From NCBI GenBank assembly GCA_030430495.1, contig JAUIKM010000038.1, forward strand, positions 1 through 55,482: a stretch of 55,482 bases of DNA. Reading direction: 5' to 3'. Within the stretch, counting starts at the first letter, position 1. The number at the start of each line of letters is the position of its first letter. The DNA comes from a bacterium (lineage in GTDB: Bacteria > Bacteroidota > Ignavibacteria > Kapaibacteriales > UBA7675). A program made the position numbers and the translations under genes. The notes under the pieces were generated by a model. The model was not told the DNA's origin, made no database searches, and saw only the letters and a program-made list of their open reading frames with translations. Of the stretch, positions 41,330 to 51,021 are shown piece by piece.

Positions 41330-43411
41330 TCAGCTGAAGCGACGCAGATATTCGAGGGTGTCGCTCTGGGCGTCACGCAGAGTATTGCCACGGACGGCGA
41401 CGTAGCGGTTGGCCAGACGCTGATCGATAATGCGCGCCTTGACGTTGTCTTCTTCGTGCAGCGACATCAGATCGCGCATGAGGTTGCGCACCTCCGGGTC
41501 GTAGAGCGGCACGGCTACTTCCACGCGCGAATCAAGATTGCGGCTCATCCAGTCGGCCGAGGCGATGTACATTTTTTCGCGGCCGCCGGCGTGGAACACA
41601 AAAACGCGCGGGTGCTCAAGGTAACGCCCGACAATGCTGGTTATGCGGATGTTTTCACTCTTGCCGCGCAGTCCCGGCACCAGACAGCAGATGCCGCGGA
41701 TAATCAGGCGCACTTCCACCCCCGCGGCGGACGCGCGGTAGAGGCGTTTGATCATTTTGCGGTCTTCGAGCGAGTTCATTTTGGCGAAGATGCGCGCCGG
41801 TTCGCCGGCTTCGGCCGCGGCGATTTCGGCGTCGATAAGAGCGTTGAATTCGCGGCGCATGCCGGCCTGCGCCACCAGCAGGTGTTTAAATTTTTTGTCC
41901 GCCATGTCCTGCCCTCGCAGTCCTTCAAACACGCGCCCAACTTCCGTCACGATGGGGGGCGCGGCAGTCAGCAGCCCGAAGTCCGTGTAGATGCGCGCGG
42001 TCTTTTCGTTGAAGTTGCCGGTGCCGATGTAGGCATACTCGCGCAGTTTGTCGTTTTCGCGGCGCGTCACCCAGGCGACCTTGGCATGTACTTTCAGCTC
42101 CGGCAGGCTGTATAGCACTTCCACGCCTGCCTTCTGCATTTCCTCGGCCCAGTAGATGTTCAGTTCTTCGTCAAAGCGCGCTTTGACTTCCACAAAAGCG
42201 ACGACCTGCTTGCCGCCGGCGGCGGCGCGGATCAGCGCCTGCACGATTTCCGAGTTCGACGCCACGCGGTACAGCGTGATGAACATCTGCTCCACGTCCG
42301 GGTCCGCGGCGGCTTCGCACAGAAACCGGGTGACATAGCCGAAGGACTGATGAGGGAAATGCAGCAGCCGGTCTTTGGCCGCAATCGCTTCGAACATGCC
42401 CGGCGCTTCTTCCAGCGCCCGCACTTTCAGCACTTCCTGAGGCGGATATTCCAGGTCACCGCGCCCGAAGGTCGGGAAAGTAAAAAAGTCGTTGAAGTTG
42501 TGGTATCGACCGCCCGGCACCAGGTCTTCGCGGCTCAATTCAAAAGAGTGGCGCAGAAAAGCCAGAAAACCCTCGGGCATGTCCATGTCGTAGAGAAAAC
42601 GCGCCGGAACGCCGACGTGGCGTTTTTTGATGCCGGCCCGGATCCTGGCCACGAGGTCGCCCGAGGTCTCGTCGTCCAGGTACATTTCCGCGTCGCGCGT
42701 CAGCTTGATCGAATAGGTCGCAAGCGGGTCGTGACGCGGGAAAATCAGCGGCAGACTGTCGCGGATGATGTCGTCCAGGAACATGACGGCATGGCCGCGG
42801 CGCGAAGCGGGAATCTGGACAAAACGCCCCAGTACTTCAGATGGAATTTCGAGGATGGCCCAATTGGAGCGACGTGTCCGTCGGAAAGCGCCGCGGTCCT
42901 GGTCTTTCTCGATCAGCTGCACGGTCAGGTAGAGCGCCTTGTTTTTGAGAAAGGGCGGATTCGTCTCTTCGTCGATGATGACCGGCTGCAGCAGTTGCTG
43001 GACTTTTTCGCGAAAGTAGCGCCGCACAAAGCGCCGTTGGGCGCGCGTAATCTGGCGCTCCGTGGGTATGTGAATGCCGGCGGCGTTCAGTTCCGGCAGG
43101 ACCTCGCCACGGTAGATTTCACCGAAGTTGTCTTGTTGTTTTTTGACGATGCGATGAATGCGGCGCAGCAGTTCGCGCGGCTCGATATCGCGTTTTTTGG
43201 TCTTGTGTTTGGGCAGCGAAGCGAGGCTGCGCGCCAGGGCAACGCGCACACGGAAAAATTCGTCGAGATTCGAGGAGAAAATGGCCAGGAAGCGCAGCCG
43301 CTCAAACAGCGGCACGCCGACGTCGGCAGCTTCCTGTAGTACACGGTGGTTAAATGCCAGCCAACTGATATCGCGGTCGTGATATCGCAGGTCCTTGTCG
43401 GGGGCCGTCAT
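41330..43411 (-). CDS. ppk1: Polyphosphate kinase 1
   Basis: A 693-residue enzyme that reversibly polymerises the terminal phosphate of ATP into polyphosphate. The N-terminal domain starts with DRDISWLAFNHRVLQEA (13-29) and IFSSNLDEFFRVR (about 44-56). The catalytic histidine is in LPELKVHAKVAWV (about 440). A second conserved histidine lies in RVFVFHAGGREKMYIASADW, and the YIGTGNFNEKTARIYTDFGL block is intact. The length is normal. It lies 26 bp downstream of sixA in the same direction, so the two are probably co-transcribed; the pairing of polyphosphate and phosphohistidine enzymes is notable. Confidence 0.95.
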   Translation of the reverse strand: MTAPDKDLRYHDRDISWLAFNHRVLQEAADVGVPLFERLRFLAIFSSNLDEFFRVRVALARSLASLPKHKTKKRDIEPRELLRRIHRIVKKQQDNFGEIYRGEVLPELNAAGIHIPTERQITRAQRRFVRRYFREKVQQLLQPVIIDEETNPPFLKNKALYLTVQLIEKDQDRGAFRRTRRSNWAILEIPSEVLGRFVQIPASRRGHAVMFLDDIIRDSLPLIFPRHDPLATYSIKLTRDAEMYLDDETSGDLVARIRAGIKKRHVGVPARFLYDMDMPEGFLAFLRHSFELSREDLVPGGRYHNFNDFFTFPTFGRGDLEYPPQEVLKVRALEEAPGMFEAIAAKDRLLHFPHQSFGYVTRFLCEAAADPDVEQMFITLYRVASNSEIVQALIRAAAGGKQVVAFVEVKARFDEELNIYWAEEMQKAGVEVLYSLPELKVHAKVAWVTRRENDKLREYAYIGTGNFNEKTARIYTDFGLLTAAPPIVTEVGRVFEGLRGQDMADKKFKHLLVAQAGMRREFNALIDAEIAAAEAGEPARIFAKMNSLEDRKMIKRLYRASAAGVEVRLIIRGICCLVPGLRGKSENIRITSIVGRYLEHPRVFVFHAGGREKMYIASADWMSRNLDSRVEVAVPLYDPEVRNLMRDLMSLHEEDNVKARIIDQRLANRYVAVRGNTLRDAQSDTLEYLRRFS

Positions 43412-43437
43412 GCGGAAAACCTTTCTTCAGCGTACAA

Positions 43438-43953
43438 TCAGTCCGACAGATCGTCCAAATCCGTGTACTTCCTGGGGTACTCAAAAAACACCACCGTACC
43501 GGAGTGCCCGACGACGTCGGTCCAGTGCTCAACATCAAACTCAACGGCTACGATGGCGCTCGTCGGAATGTTGTCGATGCGGTAGTTGCTCAGACTGTTG
43601 GAGAGCCAGGTCAGGCTGGGATTATGGCCGAAGAGCATCAGCGCGGCATGCCTGTCCGACACCGAGTGAATAACCTCAAGCAGGTCGTCGGGCGTAGCTT
43701 CGTAGATGCGCTCGTCGGTCCGCAGGCGTTTGAGCGGGTAACCGACGTGCTCGGCCAGGATGCGCGCGTAGGTAATGGCGCGGCTTGCGGGACTGGAGAT
43801 AATGAGATCGGGTTTGATGTTCATGCGGTTGAGCACAGCTCCCATCAGCGGAGCGTCGCGCCGGCCGCGAGAATTGAGCGGGCGCTCAAAGTCGCTCAGT
43901 TCTTCGTACTTCCAGCTCGATTTGGCGTGCCGAGCCAGGTAGAGAGTCTTCAT
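43438..43953 (-). CDS. sixA: SixA-type phosphohistidine phosphatase
   Basis: A 171-residue histidine-phosphatase-superfamily protein. The phosphoacceptor RHA motif is at Arg8-His9 (YLARHAKSSW), with a conserved arginine in SRGRRDAP, SSPASRAITYARIL near 53-66 and the second catalytic His110 in LFGHNPS. SixA removes phosphate from histidine residues of signalling proteins such as HPt domains or the nitrogen phosphotransferase. The start is ATG at 43953. It precedes ppk1 by 26 bp. Confidence 0.93.
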   Translation of the reverse strand: MKTLYLARHAKSSWKYEELSDFERPLNSRGRRDAPLMGAVLNRMNIKPDLIISSPASRAITYARILAEHVGYPLKRLRTDERIYEATPDDLLEVIHSVSDRHAALMLFGHNPSLTWLSNSLSNYRIDNIPTSAIVAVEFDVEHWTDVVGHSGTVVFFEYPRKYTDLDDLSD

Positions 43954-44040
43954 GCATGTGCTCCGGATGTGCGGCTTCGGGCTCCGCGCATGCTGCTGGT
44001 TTTTCTTCTCATCGCCGGATACGTCGGCCGGCGGCCGGCC

Positions 44041-45276
44041 TTACACCGGATGGGCGGTCAGGACAGCCACGGCAAAAGCCAGGATGGAGAGGATAAGCCC
44101 GTACATAAATACGTCGTAGGAAATGCGCAGGAACTTGTACTTGCGGCTCAGGACGCGGCCGAGAAAAAACAGGTCTTTTGTAAGACTGTCGTAGAGGTAT
44201 TCGCGGTCGCTCATCATCTCCCGCATGCCCCAGACATAGTCGTCAAGGGTAACATTAAAAAAATTGCCGAAGAACAGGAGGTTGACGCGCCGTTCCTTCA
44301 CGTCCGTCTGCGTAAAGGTGCCCTCCGTCACTTTGGGTCTGGTGGAGATGGTCGCAAAAATCAGCGTCACCACACAAACAGTCAGCAGCATCAGCGTCGG
44401 CGCAATCAGATGATCGTTGGCCTCCAGATTGCCGACGAGCAAACTTACCACTATGGAAATTATGATCGCGTTAACGCTGATAAGCATGTTGGCTTTGTTA
44501 TCGGCGATGGCGCTGAGATTGATGTGATTGCGCATGGTGACGCGGAACATCGTTTCGATGCCGCGGTCGGGCACAATCTGCTTGTTTTTGATGGATTCGA
44601 GCTTTTTCTTCTGGACCTTGATTTTTAGCGAGTCTTCCTCCGCCTTGCGTTTGCGCTTGCGCACCTTCTTTTTCAGCCTGGCTATCGTCGCCATCTTGTT
44701 TGGCTGATAGCGGGCAAGCGCATAGTCGGTAAAGAACTGGTGCTCCATCAGGAAGCTGACGCTTTTTTTCATCCACTCCACATCGTCGTAGCGCTCCTGC
44801 GCGGCGTGTTCCCATTCGACGCGCAGCAGGTCGTTGGTCTTCAGATAGGTCTCCAGCCCGACGTGGTGCAGATCGGCGTCGCAGATCACTTTTTCCATCA
44901 AGGTCTGCGGAAAAGGCGGGTATTTCGTCACGAGAATCAGCGAACGCACGCTATCGATTTTTTCGGCGGAATATCCCCGGTGCTGCAGGAACTCGGCGGC
45001 CATGTCGGCGCTGCGTTGTTCGTGATTCACGCGCCCGTCCACATAACCGACATCGTGGAACCAGGCGGCGATCTCCACCAGCTCCATTTCAGCGTTGTTC
45101 AGACCGGACGCGGTCCCGATTTCACGGGCGGCTTCCACCACGGCAAGCGTGTGGCTGTAGTTGTGATAGAGGTAATTGTTGCCCAACTGGTTTTTGAGCA
45201 CTTCGGCAACGTGCTCGCTCACATCCTGCAGCAGTTGATTCCGCTCCCCTGAAATTTCCTGGCTGGTCGTTGTCAT
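44041..45276 (-). CDS. HD-domain phosphohydrolase fused to a Pycsar-effector-type (PycTM) membrane domain
   Basis: A 411-residue protein. The HD domain (about 30-190) has His38/His42 in LYHNYSHT, His74-Asp75 in AAWFHDVGYVDG and an acidic pair in ICDADLHHVG. A very basic coiled stretch (199-232, KKKVRKRKRK) leads to a PycTM-like domain (about 238-411): GIETMFRVTMRNHINLSAIA, DNKANMLISVNAIIIS, helices at about 265-283 and 290-312, then YDSLTKDLFFLGRVLSRKY and a last helix near the end. PycTM domains are membrane effectors of cyclic-pyrimidine anti-phage systems, but no cyclase is encoded near this gene. ATG at 45276 is preferred over an upstream start that lacks homology. Confidence 0.82.
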   Translation of the reverse strand: MTTTSQEISGERNQLLQDVSEHVAEVLKNQLGNNYLYHNYSHTLAVVEAAREIGTASGLNNAEMELVEIAAWFHDVGYVDGRVNHEQRSADMAAEFLQHRGYSAEKIDSVRSLILVTKYPPFPQTLMEKVICDADLHHVGLETYLKTNDLLRVEWEHAAQERYDDVEWMKKSVSFLMEHQFFTDYALARYQPNKMATIARLKKKVRKRKRKAEEDSLKIKVQKKKLESIKNKQIVPDRGIETMFRVTMRNHINLSAIADNKANMLISVNAIIISIVVSLLVGNLEANDHLIAPTLMLLTVCVVTLIFATISTRPKVTEGTFTQTDVKERRVNLLFFGNFFNVTLDDYVWGMREMMSDREYLYDSLTKDLFFLGRVLSRKYKFLRISYDVFMYGLILSILAFAVAVLTAHPV

Positions 45277-45361
45277 TCCCACTCGGCTCAATAACGTGCA
45301 GGCAGCACCCGAAAAAAAGCGCAAAGTATGGATATTTAGCGCGCGGAGCAATCAGCGCCGG

Positions 45362-47692
45362 CTATTTGCGCGGCGAGTCGTTGGAATCGAGTTCGCGGGC
45401 CTGTTCGCGCAGGCTTTTGTTGTGGTCCTGATCACTGTTTTTTGTGTCGTCCTGTCCGGCGCCGCGCGTATCGATGTCGAGCCACTCGCGCAGACTGTTC
45501 TCCTCGTCGCGCACGGGCTTCGGCGGCGCGGGTTCTTCCGGCGGCGCTTCAAGCGGTTCTTCGCGGCCGATAAAGGCGCTCTCGCTGACGGGCCGCACCA
45601 TTTTGGGCTCTTCCACAACGTCGAACTGAAAGGCCAGCGCATCCTGGTAGTTCAGCAGCGGGTCGTTGTAAGTCTGCTGCATAAACTTGGCCCAGATTGG
45701 CGCGGCGGCGCGGCCTCCCTGGCCGTCTTCATTGGGAAACTTGACCAGAATATCGTCAAAGCCTACCCAGACGCCGGCGCAGAGCTGCGGAGTATAACCG
45801 ACAAACCAGGCGTCGGTGTAGTCGTTCGTCGTCCCTGTTTTACCGGCGGCGGCTTCAATTGGAAAGAGCGAGCGAACGCGGACGGCGGTACCGCCGTTGA
45901 TCACGCCGCGCAACATGGACGTCATGCGCGCCGCCGTGCGCTCGGAGATTGCATCCGAAGCTTCCACCGCGCCTTTGCGGTCGTAGATCACATTGCCGAA
46001 GCGATCTTCGATGCGCTCAATGGTATAGGGTTTGACGTGCACCCCGCGGTTCGGGAACACCGCATAGGCGCTGACCAGCTCCAGCGGGGACACCAATTCG
46101 GAGCCCAGAGCCATTGCGGGCACAGCCTGCAGCGGAGACTCGATGCCCATGCGCCGCGCAATGGCGCGCACTTCCTCGGGCGTGGCGTACTCCGTGATCA
46201 GGCGGCCGGCAACCGTGTTGATCGAAAATTTCAATGCCGTGGCCAGACTGACGGTCCCGCTTGTATAACGCGGATGCGGCGACAGTTCCCACACGTCGTC
46301 CGTTCCCGGCAGATCGTAGGAAAACTCACCCGCCTGAACCAGACTGTCCGGAGCAAGGTAATCGTGCTCCAGGACCGTGGCATACAGGAAAGGTTTAAAT
46401 GCCGAGCCCGGCTGCCGTTTGATCTGCGTGGCGCGGTTCAGCGTATAACGTTCGCTCTTGCCGAACTTGGATGAACCGACCAGGGCGCGGATTGCGCCGC
46501 TGGAGGGATCGACGGCCGGGAAACCGATCTGGATGCGCGTGGCCTCCACCTTGACGTATTCGGCAAATTCGTCTGAGTTGCGCAGGCTGTCCAGGATCGC
46601 GTCGCGCGCCTCGCCGCTTGAATTGCGATACTCGGGCGTCTGGCGCGCAAACTTGTTGACCAGCGCTTTCAACACACTTGCATTGCGTTTCCACGACCAC
46701 TGTTTGTCGAATTGTTTCTGGAGTTTGGCCAGGTGCTCCTGCACCGCCGCATTGGCGTAGCGCTGCATGCCGGCGTTCAGCGTGGTGTGAATCACCAGGC
46801 CGTCGCGATAAAAATTGAGTGCTTTTTCTTTGAGCAGCGGATGACCGCGCAACTCCTGGCGCACCATCTCAACAAAGTGCGGCGCGATGCTGCGGCGTTG
46901 AATGGTTTCCTCCGGCTCCGCAAAGACAATTTCTTCTTCCAGCGCCGCGCGGTATTGCTCTTCCGTCAGGTCGCCAACGGCGCGCATACAGCTGAGAACC
47001 GTGTTGCGGCGCAGCAGGCCCGGCTCGGGATTGCTGCGGCTGCTGTAACTCGACGGATTCTTCAGTACGCCGACCAGATAGGCGCACTGCGAGGTCGTCA
47101 ACTCCAGCGGCGACTTGTTGAAAAAGAGGTGCGCCGCCATTTTAAGGCCGTAGGCGCCGCGCCCGTAGTACACCGTGTTTGTGTACAGGCCCAGGATTTC
47201 GCTCTTGGTGTAGCGCCGCTCTATTTCTATGGCCGTAAACAGCTCGCGGACCTTGCGCGCCAGCTTGCGCTCGTGTGTAAGGTAGAGGTTGCGCGCCAAC
47301 TGCTGCGTCACCGTTGAAGCCCCCTCGCCGGTCGCAAAAAAGATGTTGTTGCGCACGGCGCGCAGCAGCCCCCAGGTGTCGAGCCCCCAGTGGTCGTAGA
47401 AGTTGCGGTCCTCCGTGGCGATCAGGGCCGCAATGAAGTCGTCGGGAATGCTGTCGCGCGAGAGCTGCGTGCGGCGCTGCCGGTCGAACAGAATCTCCAG
47501 GACCTCGCCGTCTTCGCTCAACACCGTGCTGGCCAGGTCGCCGCGCGGATTCTCCAGCTGCGCCAGCGAAGCCAGTTGCCCGCTGGTGACGCTGTATACG
47601 TAAATGCCCACGCCGAGGGTCGTCATGAACAAGAGGGCAAACAGCGTCCAGAAAATGTATTTGGCTCGCAAGCGCACTTTCATTGTTGTCAT
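45362..47692 (-). CDS. Penicillin-binding protein 1A (bifunctional glycosyltransferase/transpeptidase)
   Basis: A 776-residue inner-membrane enzyme that polymerises and cross-links peptidoglycan. One N-terminal helix is at about 12-33. The GT51 domain has catalytic Glu94 in IATEDRNFYDHWG and GASTVTQQLARNLYLTH (124-140). The transpeptidase has Ser430-x-x-Lys433 (PGSAFKPF), SIN at 490-492 and KTG at 618-620 (AAGKTGTTND). The C-terminal ~70 residues are charged, Pro/Glu-rich and probably disordered. The start overlaps the stop of the upstream OmpA lipoprotein gene (ATGA). The two are therefore translationally coupled, and the lipoprotein may act with this enzyme. Confidence 0.96.
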   Translation of the reverse strand: MTTMKVRLRAKYIFWTLFALLFMTTLGVGIYVYSVTSGQLASLAQLENPRGDLASTVLSEDGEVLEILFDRQRRTQLSRDSIPDDFIAALIATEDRNFYDHWGLDTWGLLRAVRNNIFFATGEGASTVTQQLARNLYLTHERKLARKVRELFTAIEIERRYTKSEILGLYTNTVYYGRGAYGLKMAAHLFFNKSPLELTTSQCAYLVGVLKNPSSYSSRSNPEPGLLRRNTVLSCMRAVGDLTEEQYRAALEEEIVFAEPEETIQRRSIAPHFVEMVRQELRGHPLLKEKALNFYRDGLVIHTTLNAGMQRYANAAVQEHLAKLQKQFDKQWSWKRNASVLKALVNKFARQTPEYRNSSGEARDAILDSLRNSDEFAEYVKVEATRIQIGFPAVDPSSGAIRALVGSSKFGKSERYTLNRATQIKRQPGSAFKPFLYATVLEHDYLAPDSLVQAGEFSYDLPGTDDVWELSPHPRYTSGTVSLATALKFSINTVAGRLITEYATPEEVRAIARRMGIESPLQAVPAMALGSELVSPLELVSAYAVFPNRGVHVKPYTIERIEDRFGNVIYDRKGAVEASDAISERTAARMTSMLRGVINGGTAVRVRSLFPIEAAAGKTGTTNDYTDAWFVGYTPQLCAGVWVGFDDILVKFPNEDGQGGRAAAPIWAKFMQQTYNDPLLNYQDALAFQFDVVEEPKMVRPVSESAFIGREEPLEAPPEEPAPPKPVRDEENSLREWLDIDTRGAGQDDTKNSDQDHNKSLREQARELDSNDSPRK

Positions 47693-49542
47693 TCCTGCAG
47701 AATTTTCCTGATTTCCACCCGCCGACAGCGCGTGTACCAGGTCTCGATGTCTTCACCGTCACGGCGCAGGAGCGGCCTGGTTTCGCCGGCCGAATTTGTG
47801 ACCAGCAGGTTCTCTGCTACGCCGCGCGCCATCAGTTGTTGCTTCAGAAATTCGGCGCGGCGGCGCCCCAGCATCAGGTTGTACTCCTCCGAGGCTTTCT
47901 CGTCGGTATGCCCGATCAGGACAATCGACTTGATCGATTTTTGATACAAACTGATGTGATTGGCCAGCGTAGCGACGGCTTCCTGCCAGGTTTGATTGGT
48001 TCGGCGGCCGTTGCTGTCCAGGATATTCGGATAGGGTTCCTGGTAGATGTCGTTCGGAAAGTTCAGCCGCAGCGTCAGGTCGGCCGTCAACTCAAAATCG
48101 CGCAGCAGTTCTCTGTCGCCCGGCTCGTCAATTTTGCTCGACCGCGGAAAATAGGTCTCGGCCTGTGCGATAACTTCCACGCCGCCTTCAACCTGTCCCT
48201 CCAGCCTGTACGCGCCTTTGTTGTCCGTCTGAGTGCGCGCTTTGATCTCGTCCGACTTGAGTTCTTTCAACGTCACTTCCACCTCGGGCAGCGGCTTCTG
48301 AGAACTTTTGTCGATAACCCGGCCTTCAACCACGACATCGCGCGGCCGGTCGGATGTGGGCTCGTCGGGCGCTTTGACTTCGGGTTTGACTTCTGGTTTG
48401 ACTTCGGGCGGCGGTTCAAATTCCGGGCGATTCAATGCCACGGTGTCCACGCGGCGGATCGGCTCTTTCGGCGCGGCTTTGACCGGCTCTTTCGGCGTCG
48501 CGGCGGCTATGGTCGGGTCCGTCGGAACGTGAACGGCGTGCATCACAAACACGTCAAATCCACCGTGGCGACCGTCTGCCGTGCCTGCGGGTGCATTCTG
48601 ATTGGAAGCGTAATACAGCAGCGTGTCGTGCCGTGCAGGCGTCGATGGAAATATTTCGTCCGACGCCGTATTTAACGGCCTTCCCATGTTTGTCACTGTT
48701 CCAAAAGCTTCATGCGGGCGACCGGCCCGGAGCGCTTCAAGATCGAGGGAAACCGAAAAGATGTCATAGCCGCCCACCGTTTCGTGACCGGCCGAGGAAA
48801 AGAGCAGCGTTCGGCCGTCGGGCGTGATAAAAGGTGAGAGTTCATCACAGATCGTATTCAGCGCCGGGCCGCAGTTCCGCGGTTGCGACCACGCACCATC
48901 GCCGCCGCGCAGGCTGTACCACAGATCCGTCCCGCCGAGCGAAGCGGGCCGCTCCGAAGCAAAAATGATCACATTCCCGTCGGGCGACGAGCCTGGATGG
49001 CCGTCCCACCACAGCGGCGCGTTGAGTGCATCGAGCAGACGAATATCACTGAAACCGTCGCGCCCGCGCTCGGCAATATAGATGTTGGCATCGCCGGTGA
49101 CGGCCGTATCCGCCACGCCGCTGAACAGGACGATCGGTTTGACGCCGCCGCCGCCAAAGGTGCGGATGCCGGGAGCGGAATACGCGCCCGTGCGCGTGCC
49201 CGCCGCCGCGTTCCGCAGTTCCACGCCGACCAGCGACTGCACGGATCCATCCCCGCCGGTAAGCAGAGCATCGCGATCCGTGCGGAACGACAAAGCAAAT
49301 TCACCGGCCGGGCTGTTGATGCCGGCCACGTGTTCAATTTTCAGATAGGACGTTCCGGGGCGGCTGCGAGCCGTGTCGAAAGGAGTGCCGCGCCATTGCC
49401 CGGGGCGACATTCCACGACGGGTTCGGGGCAGTCGAGATCATAGTCTTTCGGCACGGATGGAACACAGGCCTGCAAACACGCCAGGGCAAGCAGCGCCGC
49501 CGCGGATGTCAGGAGGTTTATTTGCCTGCCGTTGATGTTCAT
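47689..49542 (-). CDS. OmpA-family lipoprotein with PD40 propeller repeats
   Basis: A 617-residue protein with a lipoprotein signal (LALACLQAC, modified Cys26). Residues about 130-350 contain PD40/TolB-like repeats (GSSPDGNVIIFASERPASLG, SPFITPDGRTLLFSSAGHET). A linker with three PEVK-type repeats (PEVKPEVKPEVK) follows, then a carboxypeptidase-regulatory-like sandwich (VVVEGRVIDKSSQKPLPEVE). The C-terminal OmpA peptidoglycan-binding domain contains SIVLIGHTDEKASEEYNLML with the conserved Asp, followed by a GRRRAE motif. It probably links the outer membrane to peptidoglycan. ATG at 49542 is chosen because the lipobox follows at the right distance. Coupled to the PBP1A gene by an ATGA overlap. 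Confidence 0.88.
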   Translation of the reverse strand: MNINGRQINLLTSAAALLALACLQACVPSVPKDYDLDCPEPVVECRPGQWRGTPFDTARSRPGTSYLKIEHVAGINSPAGEFALSFRTDRDALLTGGDGSVQSLVGVELRNAAAGTRTGAYSAPGIRTFGGGGVKPIVLFSGVADTAVTGDANIYIAERGRDGFSDIRLLDALNAPLWWDGHPGSSPDGNVIIFASERPASLGGTDLWYSLRGGDGAWSQPRNCGPALNTICDELSPFITPDGRTLLFSSAGHETVGGYDIFSVSLDLEALRAGRPHEAFGTVTNMGRPLNTASDEIFPSTPARHDTLLYYASNQNAPAGTADGRHGGFDVFVMHAVHVPTDPTIAAATPKEPVKAAPKEPIRRVDTVALNRPEFEPPPEVKPEVKPEVKAPDEPTSDRPRDVVVEGRVIDKSSQKPLPEVEVTLKELKSDEIKARTQTDNKGAYRLEGQVEGGVEVIAQAETYFPRSSKIDEPGDRELLRDFELTADLTLRLNFPNDIYQEPYPNILDSNGRRTNQTWQEAVATLANHISLYQKSIKSIVLIGHTDEKASEEYNLMLGRRRAEFLKQQLMARGVAENLLVTNSAGETRPLLRRDGEDIETWYTRCRRVEIRKILQE

Positions 49543-49656
49543 GATCGTGCGTCGTTTTGTCCGATGCCTTGTGTCCGGCCTGAACCGGGCTGAAAGTTTG
49601 TGCTGGGGGCCGGCCTGCACGTGATTCGCATCAGCCGTACCGATATTGATCCTGGT

Positions 49657-50262
49657 TCAGTGGAAGATGCGCGGCAGTTGCAGGGCGCGGTCCAGCATGC
49701 GCATAAACTGCACGCGCGAAATCTCGATGGCGCCGAGGCTTTCCATGTGCGGATTGATGTACTGCGAATCCAGCAGCAGAAAGTCCTGCTCCCGCAGGCG
49801 CTGCGTCAAGTGCACAAAGGCGACCTTGGAGGCTTCGCTCACGATGGAAAACATGGACTCGCCAAAAAAGGCGCCGCCGATCTGCATGCCGTAGAGTCCG
49901 CCGACCAATTTACCGTCCAGATACGTTTCAACCGAATGCGCAAAACCCCGCCGGTGCAATTCCATGTAGACCTGGATGATGTCTTCTGAAATCCACGTGC
50001 TCTCTCGGTCGGCGCAGCCGCGAATAACCGCCTCGAAATTGCGATTGACGGCAGGTTCGAACACGCTGGATTGTACGACCTTGCGCAGCGAGCGGGAGAC
50101 CTTGACGGCGTCCAGCGGAATGATGGCGCGCGGATCGGGCGCGTGCCAGTACAAATCGCCGGTTTGTTCGTCGGCCATTGGAAAATAGCCGTTTTCGTAT
50201 GCCCAAACGACCAGTTCGGGGGTAAAAAGTTCCGTATGATCGTCGGACGCACGCGTGGTCAT
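49657..50262 (-). CDS. aat: Leucyl/phenylalanyl-tRNA-protein transferase
   Basis: A 201-residue enzyme that adds Leu or Phe from aminoacyl-tRNA to proteins with N-terminal Lys or Arg, marking them for ClpAP (N-degron pathway). Family motifs are AYENGYFPMAD (about 21-31), YWHAPDPRAIIPLD (about 38-51), the WISEDIIQVYMELHRRGFAH stretch (about 91-110), GGLYGMQIGGAFFGESMFS (about 122-140) and LLLDSQYINPHMESLGA near 161-177. The length is a little under the usual 210-230 but all blocks are present. The start overlaps the trmB stop by 4 bp (ATGA). Confidence 0.94.
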   Translation of the reverse strand: MTTRASDDHTELFTPELVVWAYENGYFPMADEQTGDLYWHAPDPRAIIPLDAVKVSRSLRKVVQSSVFEPAVNRNFEAVIRGCADRESTWISEDIIQVYMELHRRGFAHSVETYLDGKLVGGLYGMQIGGAFFGESMFSIVSEASKVAFVHLTQRLREQDFLLLDSQYINPHMESLGAIEISRVQFMRMLDRALQLPRIFH

Positions 50263-50936
50263 GACTTCCGCACCTCACATCGCAGGCGTGTGTAGCCGAA
50301 GCCGCGATTTATACTCAAGATCTCCTGATCCGTTTTTACCGGCAATTCCCATTGTTCGTCACTGCATTCGACGTAGCTGAATCGCGGGTGCGCGTCGAGG
50401 ATTTTGCGTTGGTAGGCGTCGACGTCCGGCACGTCGGTCATCAGATAGAGAACGCCGTCCGGTTTGAGCACACGAGCGCATTCGTCCAGAAATGCGGCCG
50501 TAAAGGCGCGCCGTTTGTTGTGGCGTTTTTTGAACCAGGGGTCGGGGAAAAAGTAGAAAATACGCTCAATGGAATCGCTCGCCACAAAGGGAATACCGTT
50601 GACGACGGAATACCAGACCACGGCGGCATTGTCGATCTTTTCACCTTTGATCACGCCATCGATCCACTCGACCGGTGCGCGCCGCACTTCTATGCCCAGA
50701 ATGTTTTGTCGGGGACATGTCTGGGCGTATTCGAGTAAAAAATGGCCCATTCCGCAGCCGATGTCAAGCAGCTCCGGCGCGCCGCCGTCGGCAAACACCT
50801 GCGACCAGTCCAAAGATGTATACAGCGGCGGGTAGTCGGCGTCGCCGAGTTGCTGCCGGTCGTGCGGCAGGTAATAATTGGGACTCGTGTGATGCCGCAT
50901 ACGCGGCACGGGGTATTTGCTGTAGTCTATCGACAC
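50259..50936 (-). CDS. trmB: tRNA (guanine(46)-N7)-methyltransferase
   Basis: A 225-residue SAM-dependent enzyme that forms m7G at position 46 of tRNA. The SAM motif is LLDIGCGMGHFLLEYA (about 56-71), with NILGIEVRRAPVEW following. The catalytic RIFYFFPDPWFKKRHNKRR (about 126-144, PDPW-K-RH signature) and a TDQE-type segment near the C-terminus (KTDQEILSINRGF) are present. The start is uncertain: I chose the GTG at 50936, giving SIDYSKYPVPRMRHH; ATG at 50900 gives a shorter form. An ATG at 51047 would overlap mlaE. It is the middle gene of mlaE-trmB-aat. Confidence 0.9.
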   Translation of the reverse strand: MSIDYSKYPVPRMRHHTSPNYYLPHDRQQLGDADYPPLYTSLDWSQVFADGGAPELLDIGCGMGHFLLEYAQTCPRQNILGIEVRRAPVEWIDGVIKGEKIDNAAVVWYSVVNGIPFVASDSIERIFYFFPDPWFKKRHNKRRAFTAAFLDECARVLKPDGVLYLMTDVPDVDAYQRKILDAHPRFSYVECSDEQWELPVKTDQEILSINRGFGYTRLRCEVRKS

Positions 50937-51021
50937 GGCCAAAAAGTATGGTTGAGTGAATGGATGTAGGCTTGCGGCTGCGCCGCGTCCGGCAGACTCC
51001 GGAACTGCGGTGCGGCGACAA

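Noticed and set aside
44041-45276. Complete Pycsar anti-phage operon
   Set aside because: Only the effector-like domain is present; no nucleotide cyclase or other defence gene is adjacent.
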